Below, piece by piece: positions 8,378 to 15,581 of a stretch of DNA of 20,660 bases. Origin of the DNA: JADCCX01 sp031372765. Lineage in GTDB: Bacteria > Pseudomonadota > Alphaproteobacteria > Rhizobiales > Beijerinckiaceae. The stretch covers positions 1 to 20,660 of the forward strand of contig JANMLW010000216.1 in the NCBI GenBank assembly GCA_031372765.1, in the 5' to 3' direction. Every line of letters begins with the position of its first letter. Position 1 is the stretch's first letter. The position numbers and the translations under genes are program-made. A model generated the notes under the pieces. The model saw nothing but the letters and a program-made list of their open reading frames with translations, was not told the DNA's origin and made no database searches.

Positions 8378-9121
8378 TCATGCCGCCACCGGGGTCTGCG
8401 TCAGGTCGAATTCAGCCAGTGCAGTCGCCGCATCACGGGGCTGTTGCGTGATATCAGAAATCACACGGCCATCGCGAAAGCGAACCACGCGCTTTGCAAA
8501 ATCTGCCACGTCCTGCTCGTGCGTCACAACCAGAACCGTCATGCCATCGCGGTTGAGCTGCTGGAACAGCGCCATGATATCGAGCGATGTGCGGCTATCG
8601 AGCGCTCCGGTCGGCTCATCCGCCAACAGGATACTTGGATTATTGACGAGGGCACGCGCAATCGCCACGCGCTGCTGCTGGCCACCTGAAAGCTGTAACG
8701 GCGTGTGATGGAAACGATCTGCCAGTCCCACACGTGTCAGCGCCGCTTCCGCCTTTGAGCGACGCAATTTCCGATCCGACGATGCATAGATCATCGGAAG
8801 GGCAACATTGGCCACAGCATCGGATCGCTCCAGCAGATTGAACTGTTGAAAAACAAAGCCGATGCGGCGGCTGCGCACGCCCGCCAGCGCATCAGGCGTA
8901 AAGGCAGACACTTCCTCATTGGCCAGATGGTAAGTGCCGCTGTCCGGCCTGTCCAGACAACCCACGATGTTCATGAATGTGGATTTTCCAGAGCCTGATG
9001 GCCCCATGACAGCAACGAATTCACCCTCCCCTATAGCCAGCGAAACGCCCGCAAGTGCCGTCACGGTTTCATCACCCATGCGGTAGATGCGCTTCAGGTC
9101 ATGGACCTTGATCAGGCTCAC
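8378..9121 (-). CDS. ABC transporter ATP-binding protein, MacB/LolD type
   Basis: The product is 247 residues from a GTG at 9121-9119. The same frame stays open upstream to 9370, but that stretch lies inside the adaptor gene, and family alignment begins at SLIKVHDLKRIY, so the short start is chosen. The GTG is seven bases past the TGA of the adaptor gene, which indicates translational coupling. Motifs are complete: Walker A GPSGSGKS 40-47, Q-loop FQQFN 91-95, signature LSGGQ 144-148, Walker B ILLADE 164-169, and switch His201 in VVTHE. It belongs to the MacB/LolD ATPase subfamily that pairs with FtsX-type permeases. It should form a dimer under the permease encoded next and power export of a periplasmic substrate. 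Confidence 0.93.
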   Translation of the reverse strand: MSLIKVHDLKRIYRMGDETVTALAGVSLAIGEGEFVAVMGPSGSGKSTFMNIVGCLDRPDSGTYHLANEEVSAFTPDALAGVRSRRIGFVFQQFNLLERSDAVANVALPMIYASSDRKLRRSKAEAALTRVGLADRFHHTPLQLSGGQQQRVAIARALVNNPSILLADEPTGALDSRTSLDIMALFQQLNRDGMTVLVVTHEQDVADFAKRVVRFRDGRVISDITQQPRDAATALAEFDLTQTPVAA

Positions 9122-9128
9122 GCTCTGA

Positions 9129-10829
9129 TCACCGGACGTTTGCGGCAGGTGTTGCGACCTTGCCGCGCACTGCACCACCGATGATGGGACGCACACCCTG
9201 GGCAGTACCCGACAACACCTCGGTGAATGTGCCATCGGTTGCACCAAGGCGGATGTTGACCACCGCTGGTTGACCATCCGCACCCACCACATAGATGCGG
9301 CCAGGCACTCCATTATTGACACCTGTGCTACCCGCTGTCTGAGAGCCGCCACGTTCGGCACGCCATGCATCCAGACGCTCCAGCTGCTCTGGCCGCAGGA
9401 CAGCTTTGAGATTATCCGCGATATCGGTCATCACCGCTCGGGCACGCTCGCGCCTGGCAGCGGGTGTATCGACAGGTCCCTGTCCTTGCGCCTTCTGACG
9501 GGCAGAACGGGCAATATCCTCAAGGCTTTTTTTCTGTGCATCATCGAGCTTCAGTTCGGCTCCAAGCCGCTCCAGCATTTGCCGCTGCTGGTTCTGGCCA
9601 CCTCCGCCACCTCCTGGAGCTTGCCCACCAGCGGGCGGTGCAGAGAATGGATTGGGCAGACCTGTGCTGCCACCCAGCGGTGTCGCGCCGGCAGGCTGCT
9701 CGCCAGCGGGACGCCAGCGCAGGGCGGCATTGGCGACACGCATGATGTTTTCGCGTCGTTCCGTGTAAATCCGAAGTGTCGCGGTCATACCGGGCTTCAG
9801 TGCAAGATCAGCATTCGAAACCTCGATCACGGCAGTGTATATAACGACATTCTGCACCGTTGTGGAGCCAAGCCTCACTGTCTTGACCCTGCCGGAAAAC
9901 TCCCGTGCCGGAAAAGCCGTGACCGTGAATGTCACCTCCTGTCCAGTGACCACGCGACCCACATCCGCCTCGTCGATATTGGCGTAAATCTCGATCTTGG
10001 AGAGGTCCTGTGCCACCAGAAACAGTGTCGGGGCCTGCAAGGATGCCGCAACACTCTGCCCCAACTCGACATTGCGCTGGATGACCACGCCGTCCACCGG
10101 CGAGCGGATTTCACTGTTGCGGATATCCACCTCGATCTGGCGGACCATGGCTTCGCGCTGCGCTATTTGGGCAGATGAGGAAAGCACCTGCGTTTCAGCC
10201 ACACGCAACTCCGCTGCCAGAGCCTGGGCTTGCGCTGCAACGGAGCGCACTTGCGCGACCGACTGATCGCGGTTGGCAGTTTGCGTTTCCATGGCAATGC
10301 GGGCCTGTTGCAGTGTCACTTCGCTGGCAATACCGCGGCTTTTCAGTTCGGTCTGGCGGGCCAGCGTACGCTCGGCATCAGCCAATATCGCATCGGCCTT
10401 GCGGCCATTGGCCAGGGCATCGGCACGGGTGGCACCCGCCCGCTCGATATCGGCTTTTACCTTGTCGATCTGCGCTGTCTGGATCTGCTTGAGCGCGACC
10501 GATTGCGCCTGATCAGCACGGGCAGCGTCGAGCTTGGCGCGTATCTGCTCGGCGTTCAGGCGGGCCAGGACGTCTCCGGCTTTCACATTGCTGTTGAAAT
10601 CTGCCAGGATCTCCAGAACCTGGCCTGAAACCTGCGAACCCACTATGGCGGTTGCTGTGGGATTGATGGTGCCTGTTGCGTTGACAGCGGCGATGATGGA
10701 ACCCTGATCCACCACCGATGTTCGCCAGTTTGGTTCCGTCGCTGCCTTGCTTCCAGACAGGTTGAGCGCATACCACCCCGCCCCGCCAAGCAGGACTACG
10801 GCTATCGTCGCCCAAAGCAATCGACGCAT
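9129..10829 (-). CDS. macA: MacA-like periplasmic adaptor with a ~135-residue helical insertion
   Basis: The product is 566 residues against about 370 for E. coli MacA. An N-terminal membrane anchor (about 3-24) precedes the first half of the lipoyl-like domain (residues 45-95). A coiled-coil hairpin runs from about 96 to 240, then the second lipoyl half (NSEIRSPVDGVVIQRNVELG) and a beta-barrel (about 275-372). Residues 375-509 are an insertion: a Pro/Gly-rich linker with six consecutive glycines, then a charged helical region (about 417-493) containing LKLDDAQ and LRPEQLERL. The last 57 residues resume as a membrane-proximal domain (GRIYVVGADGQPAVVNIRLG). MacA-type adaptors link an inner-membrane MacB to an outer-membrane channel. 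The gene heads a three-gene operon with the ATPase and permease. ATG at 10829 is preceded by GGGGA at about 11 bases. The insertion resembles Spy/CpxP LTxxQ proteins, by eye only. Confidence 0.92.
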   Translation of the reverse strand: MRRLLWATIAVVLLGGAGWYALNLSGSKAATEPNWRTSVVDQGSIIAAVNATGTINPTATAIVGSQVSGQVLEILADFNSNVKAGDVLARLNAEQIRAKLDAARADQAQSVALKQIQTAQIDKVKADIERAGATRADALANGRKADAILADAERTLARQTELKSRGIASEVTLQQARIAMETQTANRDQSVAQVRSVAAQAQALAAELRVAETQVLSSSAQIAQREAMVRQIEVDIRNSEIRSPVDGVVIQRNVELGQSVAASLQAPTLFLVAQDLSKIEIYANIDEADVGRVVTGQEVTFTVTAFPAREFSGRVKTVRLGSTTVQNVVIYTAVIEVSNADLALKPGMTATLRIYTERRENIMRVANAALRWRPAGEQPAGATPLGGSTGLPNPFSAPPAGGQAPGGGGGGQNQQRQMLERLGAELKLDDAQKKSLEDIARSARQKAQGQGPVDTPAARRERARAVMTDIADNLKAVLRPEQLERLDAWRAERGGSQTAGSTGVNNGVPGRIYVVGADGQPAVVNIRLGATDGTFTEVLSGTAQGVRPIIGGAVRGKVATPAANVR

Positions 10830-10936
10830 TTATAGAACTTTCCCCACGAGCCGCAGAAACCCTCTGTAGCACCCTGCCGCTGTGAGGTCATCCGCCCCGA
10901 AGGTGGCGATTACCCGGCAATCAGATGAAATTTTTG

Positions 10937-11890
10937 TCATGATCGGCGGGTTTCATTGAAATCAAGCAGAGCGGCCAACATTGTGCTGCGCTCACCGAAA
11001 GTTCCAATTGCTGCCTTGCCTGATGCCGTGGCCTCAGCAAGCCTCTGGCGTGCGCCGGCTGCACCACGGAGACTGACGAAGGTGGCTTTGCCAGCGGCGG
11101 CATCCTTGCCCGCAGCCTTGCCTATTGTAGCGGCATCACTCTCTACATCCAGCAGATCATCCTTGATCTGGAAAGCCAATCCTAATGCTGCACTGTACAG
11201 AGCCAATGCCCGCTGCTGGCGGCTGGTGGCCCTGCCAAGAACAGCGCCGATCTGGCAGCCGGCAATGATCAAGGCCCCGGTTTTCATTGATTGGATCAGA
11301 GCAACGGCTTCCTCGTCATCGGCTGATGCAACTTTGCCCGGATATCGCCCTTCCGCCGCCAAATCAAGCATCTGCCCCCCCACCATGCCCCCTATGCCAG
11401 CCCCACGGGCCAGAATGCGCACAAGCGCGGCTTGCGCCGTCGGGCGAGGCGAGGTGCGTCTGTCACTCACAACATCAAAGGCCAATGTCAGCAGTGCATC
11501 CCCTACGAGCACGGCCATGGCGTCATCATAGGCCTTGTGAACCGTGGGCTTGCCCCGGCGCATGTCATCGTTGTCCATGGCAGGCAGATCATCGTGCACC
11601 AGACTATAGCAATGGATAAGCTCGAGCGCCGCCCCGGCACGCAGGGGGCCATCGGTCTCAAGGCCAAGCATGCGGGCCGTTTCAATAACCAGAAAGGGGC
11701 GTATTCGCTTGCCGCCACCCAGCACAGTGTAGCGCATGGCCTCCATCAGCAGTGGCGGACGCACCACCTCTCCGGCGGAAGCCACGGAATCAAGAATCTG
11801 CCCAAGCTGCTTTTCAACGCGCATCGCAACGTCCGAGAGCTGCGCCAGCAACATTTTTTGCTCGGGATTCTCTGATCTAGACACTATCAT
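10937..11890 (-). CDS. ispA: Farnesyl diphosphate synthase (polyprenyl synthetase family)
   Basis: The 317-residue protein is an all-alpha prenyltransferase that condenses isopentenyl diphosphate with allylic diphosphates, usually to farnesyl diphosphate (C15), the precursor of undecaprenyl, quinone and hopanoid chains. Visible motifs: GGGKRIRP 58-65, first Asp-rich motif DDLPAMD 100-106 followed by DDMRRG, Lys-Thr-Gly 203-205, FQIKDD 240-245 and the second Asp-rich motif with Asp248. The two extra residues inside the first motif and the preceding CYSLVH match bacterial type II farnesyl synthases such as E. coli IspA; a geranylgeranyl product cannot be excluded. The ATG at 11890 has no clear ribosome binding site and is preceded by a perfect hairpin (11900-11917); ATG at codon 13 is an alternative start. 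No dxs gene is adjacent, unlike the usual ispA-dxs arrangement. Confidence 0.92.
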   Translation of the reverse strand: MIVSRSENPEQKMLLAQLSDVAMRVEKQLGQILDSVASAGEVVRPPLLMEAMRYTVLGGGKRIRPFLVIETARMLGLETDGPLRAGAALELIHCYSLVHDDLPAMDNDDMRRGKPTVHKAYDDAMAVLVGDALLTLAFDVVSDRRTSPRPTAQAALVRILARGAGIGGMVGGQMLDLAAEGRYPGKVASADDEEAVALIQSMKTGALIIAGCQIGAVLGRATSRQQRALALYSAALGLAFQIKDDLLDVESDAATIGKAAGKDAAAGKATFVSLRGAAGARQRLAEATASGKAAIGTFGERSTMLAALLDFNETRRS

Positions 11891-11899
11891 GCCAAAGCG

Positions 11900-11917
11900 T
11901 GTGCATGGAGATGCACA
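11900..11917 (-). promoter_or_regulatory. Perfect hairpin/dyad just upstream of ispA
   Basis: TGTGCAT (11900-11906) and ATGCACA (11911-11917) form a perfect 7-bp inverted repeat with a four-base spacer, 10-27 bases before the ispA ATG on the minus strand. It occupies the place where a ribosome binding site would be expected, so it could be an operator or could control translation start. It also lies upstream of divergent rpmF. Function unproven. Confidence 0.35.
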
Positions 11918-12038
11918 TGGGTCAAGACTATGATCAGATTCACACTAGCCTTTCTCGCCAGTTTCGATTATTGCGACGCATCCATAATTCCGATACGCGA
12001 TAAAGATCGCTTCGGTTCGCCGAGGCAGGAGATAGACA

Positions 12039-12224
12039 ATGGCTGTTCCAAAACGCAAAACGTCCCGCATGAAGCGCGGTTTTCGCCGCTCGCATGATGC
12101 ACTGGCTGCACCGACATATGTTGAAGACAAGAACTCAGGCGAGTTGCGCCGCCCTCACCACATTGACCTGAAGACAGGTATGTATCGTGGCCGTCAGGTT
12201 CTCAAGGTCAAGACGGAAGCCTGA
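12039..12224 (+). CDS. rpmF: 50S ribosomal protein L32
   Basis: A 61-residue basic protein beginning MAVPKRKTSRMKRGFRRSH, the diagnostic N-terminus of bacterial L32, a large-subunit protein near the peptidyl transferase region. Length fits the family. It lacks the four zinc-binding cysteines found in some bacterial L32 proteins, which is the usual cysteine-free form in alphaproteobacteria. The ATG is preceded by AGGAGA with a good spacing (GGCAGGAGATAGACAATG). The gene stands alone, divergent from ispA, and ends in a strong intrinsic terminator, so it is probably monocistronic. Confidence 0.98.
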   Translation: MAVPKRKTSRMKRGFRRSHDALAAPTYVEDKNSGELRRPHHIDLKTGMYRGRQVLKVKTEA

Positions 12225-12245
12225 ACTTCCCACTGATTCTGTCTG

Positions 12246-12271
12246 AAAGCCGGTCCCTGGACCGGCTTTTT
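12246..12271 (+). terminator. Rho-independent terminator of rpmF
   Basis: A perfect 11-bp inverted repeat, AAAGCCGGTCC (12246-12256) and GGACCGGCTTT (12259-12269), is followed by TT to give five consecutive Ts. It begins 22 bases after the rpmF stop. It also lies just past the end of the convergent small gene and may stop both transcripts. Confidence 0.9.
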
Positions 12272-12284
12272 GCGTTTATCAGGC

Positions 12285-12596
12285 TCACGCCGCAACGCCG
12301 ATCATGCTGATCTCACTCTCGTAAGGTTGCATTGAAGCTGCTCCATAGGCCTGAATGGCCTGCGCCGCTGTGGCACGCCTTTTCAGGCGCATTCCGGGCA
12401 CATCATGTCGCACGGCAAGGAGATGCGCCACAAAACGGCTATCTGAGCGATAGGCGCTTGTTTCTGCGGTACGCGCGTCGGAATGTGCCGATCCCGACAT
12501 GCCTGTTTCAATCAGGGTCAAACTCAGGGAAGGCGCAATAGGTTGGTATTCGGCATTCATCGGATTTGTACCATTTCGGAACACTTGCACGTCCAT
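12285..12596 (-). CDS. Small uncharacterised protein
   Basis: An open frame of up to 103 residues that I do not assign to a known family. The core (from PSLSLTLIETGM through SAYRSDSRFVAHLLAVRHDV to a basic RLKRRATAAQAIQAYGA) is amphipathic, with no membrane segment, signal peptide or cysteine motif. It is not overlapped by a better gene on the other strand, has codon usage like its neighbours, and fills the gap between the rpmF terminator and the divergent c-di-GMP gene, all of which favour a real gene. The start is uncertain: AGGA directly abuts the first ATG (12596), fits better with the GTG at codon 3 (six bases away), and a third option is the ATG at 12560. A short regulatory or stress protein is possible, but nothing in the sequence shows it. 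Confidence 0.6.
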   Translation of the reverse strand: MDVQVFRNGTNPMNAEYQPIAPSLSLTLIETGMSGSAHSDARTAETSAYRSDSRFVAHLLAVRHDVPGMRLKRRATAAQAIQAYGAASMQPYESEISMIGVAA

Positions 12597-12672
12597 TCCT
12601 GAATAATTGCAAGCATCGTGCCGCTTTTTTAGCTTTTATTTACCTATCAGGCGTCATTTGAACCGTTGAGGG

Positions 12673-14499
12673 ATGATTGAGCCGGTCGATCAAGCCTCCG
12701 CCTTTACGAGTGGTTTTATGACTTTGCGGCTTGATCCGACAGCGATTGGTATTTCTGAACAAAGACCAGCAGGAATTGCCGCGTCAGCGCCTCAACCTCT
12801 TGATCCACGCGCGATCCTGACCTCCCTTGGCGATGCCGTTTACGAATGGGATGTTGCGAGTGACAAGCTGTCGTGGGGCGGCAATGCGCTAACCCTGTTC
12901 GATATGGCCAGTCTTGACCGCATTGCTTCCGGGGCACAGTTCAACGCGATGCTCGATCCTTAGAGCCCGTCTACCCGTTCTGAAACGATCTTGCTGGGCG
13001 AGACCAACGACAATGGCGCTGGTGTGCCCTACCGATTGATGTTCGCCATTCAGCACAACCGTTCGGAGCTTCGCTGGTTTGAGGATACAGGACGCTGGTT
13101 TGCCGGAGCTGATGGCCGGGCCGTTTCAGCACGGGGTGTCGTACGTCGGCTTGAAGCTCTGAGTGAGGTTGATCGCAAGGACATTGCGGCCAACAAGCTC
13201 GATGACCTCACCGGAACCTATTTGCGCACGCCTTTCCTGCGGGTGATGACAAACGACCTGCAAAATGCCTTCGCCAAGAAACAGCGCAGCGCTTTTCTGC
13301 TGATCTCTATCCACGACATGCCTTTCATCAACCGCAACTATGGTTATGAAGCTGCCGATGAGGTGATCGCTGCAGTGGCGCGCAATCTCAAAAAGGCCAT
13401 TCGCGGCAAGGACCGCATGGTTCGGTATTCCGGCAACAAGATCGGTGTCTTGCTGACGACATTCATCGGTGAAGAGCTTGGCGAAGCTGTCTCCCGCATC
13501 GTTTCTTTGGCATCGGGCATGCCAGTCCAGACTAAGGCAGGTCCCATAGCCATCAGCTTGCATGTCGGCTCCGTGATTGCACCAACCGATGGTCGCGAGA
13601 CGATTGATCTTATGCGGCGCGCCGAAGAAGCCCTGGCAGAGGCACGTGCTGAAGATGGCGCACGCTTCGTGGCCTATCGCCATGACATTTCCAAGCAGGA
13701 AGCCCAGCGTCGCAATCTTTCCGCATCCGATGATGTTTTACGTGCGCTGAATGACCGGCGCATCATTATCGCATACGAACCGGTTCTTTCGGCCCGCACA
13801 CGCGTTGTGCAGTTTCATGAAGCGCTTGTGCGCGTGCGCGCGGAGGATGGCAGCATTCTGGGGGCAGGCGCTATCATACCGCCAGCAGAACGCTTTGGTC
13901 TTGTGCGATTCATCGATATGCGGGTGATGGATATTGCAGTTGCACGGTTGATCGCCAAGCCGCGGGACCGCCTTTCCGTCAATGTCTCCATGCGCACCGC
14001 AACGACGCCGGAATGGATGGCAGCCTTGCAAGCCCATATCAGCGTGGCACCATGCATCGCTGACCGCCTGATTGTCGAAATCACGGAAACAGCCGCCATG
14101 GCTGATCTTGAAGCCACCACAAAAATTGTCGAGGCGATCAAGGAGCTTGGCATCCGAGTAGCAATTGATGACTTCGGATCGGGCCATACGTCATTCAAAA
14201 GCCTGCGGGCGCTGCCTGTCGATATCCTGAAGATCGACGGCGTGTTCATCCAGAACCTTTCACGCTCGACCGATGACCGCTTCTTCGTGCGCACGCTGGT
14301 CGATCTCGCACGTAATCTGGGTGTGCAAACCGTGGCGGAATGGGTTCAGGATCTGGAAACAGCCAACCTGCTGGCCGAATGGGGCGTTGACTTCCTGCAA
14401 GGCGAATACTGCGGCTTGGCCACTGTCGATGGCATTGCCATGCCGCATGCGCCAGAAGCCGTTGCAGCGGGCACTCCCCTGCTCCGCGCAGCAGGCTGA
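12673..14499 (+). pseudogene. PAS-GGDEF-EAL c-di-GMP protein interrupted by an in-frame TAG
   Basis: One continuous frame of 608 codons is broken only by TAG at 12961-12963 (codon 97). Downstream it stays open to TGA 14497-14499 with no shift. Upstream is the first part of a PAS domain (SLGDAVYEWDVASDKLSWGG); downstream the PAS domain resumes (GVPYRLMFAIQ, LRWFEDTGRWFAGADGR). A GGDEF domain follows (about 170-335) with its signature reduced to SGNKI (253-257), so it should not make c-di-GMP. The EAL domain (about 360-595) keeps Glu383 of EAL, Asn437, Glu469, Glu472, Asp499-Asp500, Lys520, Glu556 and Gln576, so phosphodiesterase activity is possible if the protein is made. There is no good ribosome binding site for a restart (TTG at 12991 is the first start codon). 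A substitution such as GAG to TAG, a base-call error or suppression could explain it. The ATG at 12673 directly follows GAGGG, so the start is also unsure. Confidence 0.8.
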
Positions 14500-14526
14500 A
14501 AAATCCACCGTGTGACGACCAACAAA

Positions 14527-14550
14527 AAAGCCCCGGCGAACCGGGGCTTT
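14527..14550 (-). terminator. Strong intrinsic terminator between convergent genes
   Basis: AAAGCCCCGG (14527-14536) pairs perfectly with CCGGGGCTTT (14541-14550) around a four-base loop. On the minus strand the loop is TTCG and the stem is followed by TTTTTTG, a textbook terminator for the Bax-inhibitor gene ending at 14573. On the plus strand it gives TTTCTCTTGTTT and can also end the c-di-GMP gene. Confidence 0.92.
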
Positions 14551-14572
14551 CTCTTGTTTCTGGAACATGTGT

Positions 14573-15382
14573 TTATTCGCGGTTGCCGAAGAGCGACAGC
14601 AGCATCTGGAACATGTTGATGAAGTTCAGGTAGAGCGACAAAGCACCCATGATGGACGCCTTGGCAATCACCGTCGCATCACCGGCGATCTCGTAATAAT
14701 CGTTCTTCAGGCGCTGTGTATCGTAGGCTGTGAGGCCGGCAAACACGAGCACACCAATCACGTTGATCGCGAACTGCAATGCCGAGGCCTGCATGAAGAT
14801 GTTCACGATGCTGGCGATCATCAAGCCGAACAGACCCATGATGAGGAACTTGCCCATGCCGGACAGGTCCTTCTTCGTGGTGTAGCCGACGAGGCTGAGG
14901 CCAGCGAAAGCAGCCGCTGTAATGAAGAATACCTGTGCGATAGAGCCGAGTTTATAGATCAGGAAAACTGAACCCATCGACAGGCCCATGACAGCAGCAA
15001 AAGCCCAGAACGTACCCATCAGTGCAGGGACACTCATGCGATCAAAGCGCCACGACAGAACGAGTATGAACGCGAGAGGCGCCAGCATGACCACCCACTT
15101 GAGGGGTGTTGCATAAAGATAATAGCCAAACTGTGTGAGGAAACGTCCACCACCCAGCGTGAGTGCAGCACCAGCGGCATTCTTGGCGGCACCGGCAGGG
15201 TCACCGGTGATTGCCATCATCGACACGCCGATTGCAACAAGTGCCGTGATGGCAAGGCCAATCACCATGTGATTGTAAATGCCGAGCATGTAGGACCGGA
15301 GGCCCTGATCGATTGCAGCCTGGTCGGCACGGGCAACGCCAGCGCCGTACTGGCCATAGGCATTGGGGTCATAATTGGACAT
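14573..15382 (-). CDS. Bax inhibitor-1 (BI-1/YccA, TMBIM) family inner membrane protein
   Basis: The 269-residue protein has a short polar N-terminus (MSNYDPNAYGQYGAG, about 30 residues) then seven hydrophobic segments, the topology of the Bax-inhibitor-1/YbhL-YccA family. Family hallmarks include YNHMVIGLAITA in the first helix and FAGLTAYDTQRLKN near the end, where the Asp matches the residue used for pH-sensitive calcium leak in the structurally studied bacterial homologue YetJ. E. coli YccA modulates the FtsH protease. A role in membrane-protein quality control or ion leak is likely, but the specific job is unknown. The start is firm: AAGGAGAGG lies seven bases before ATG 15382. It is a single gene with a ~200-base upstream region and its own terminator. 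Confidence 0.93.
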   Translation of the reverse strand: MSNYDPNAYGQYGAGVARADQAAIDQGLRSYMLGIYNHMVIGLAITALVAIGVSMMAITGDPAGAAKNAAGAALTLGGGRFLTQFGYYLYATPLKWVVMLAPLAFILVLSWRFDRMSVPALMGTFWAFAAVMGLSMGSVFLIYKLGSIAQVFFITAAAFAGLSLVGYTTKKDLSGMGKFLIMGLFGLMIASIVNIFMQASALQFAINVIGVLVFAGLTAYDTQRLKNDYYEIAGDATVIAKASIMGALSLYLNFINMFQMLLSLFGNRE

Positions 15383-15420
15383 CGGAAAACCTCTCCTTAA
15401 GGTTCAACCACTGAATCATC

Positions 15421-15483
15421 TTCGATGCATTTCACATCGAATGCTGCGGAATATGGGGCATAGCGCCCCTTTGCACAAGGGGC
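15421..15483 (-). promoter_or_regulatory. Structured leader upstream of the Bax-inhibitor gene
   Basis: Two hairpins lie 39-101 bases before the start codon on the minus strand. One is TTCGATG (15421-15427) with CATCGAA (15435-15441), which competes with an overlapping pairing GCATT/AATGC (15427-15431 and 15440-15444). The other is GCCCCTT (15465-15471) with AAGGGGC (15477-15483). They could be part of a regulated 5' untranslated region or a terminator-like barrier after the ybbP-type gene upstream. No known riboswitch class is recognised. Confidence 0.3.
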
Positions 15484-15581
15484 TGCGCAGTTCTGGTGCA
15501 AATAAAAATCATCCAATGCTCAAACCACAAGTATCCTATGTGTATTTAACTTTGTCGATCAAACTATCATCAATCAGATGA

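Noticed and set aside
8378..9370. A longer ATPase gene starting at 9370
   Set aside because: The first 83 codons lie inside the adaptor gene and bear no similarity to the family; the GTG at 9121 just after the adaptor stop is the sensible start.
11432..11875. A 147-codon plus-strand frame inside ispA
   Set aside because: It lies wholly antisense to a protein with complete prenyltransferase motifs and has no ribosome binding site or domain.
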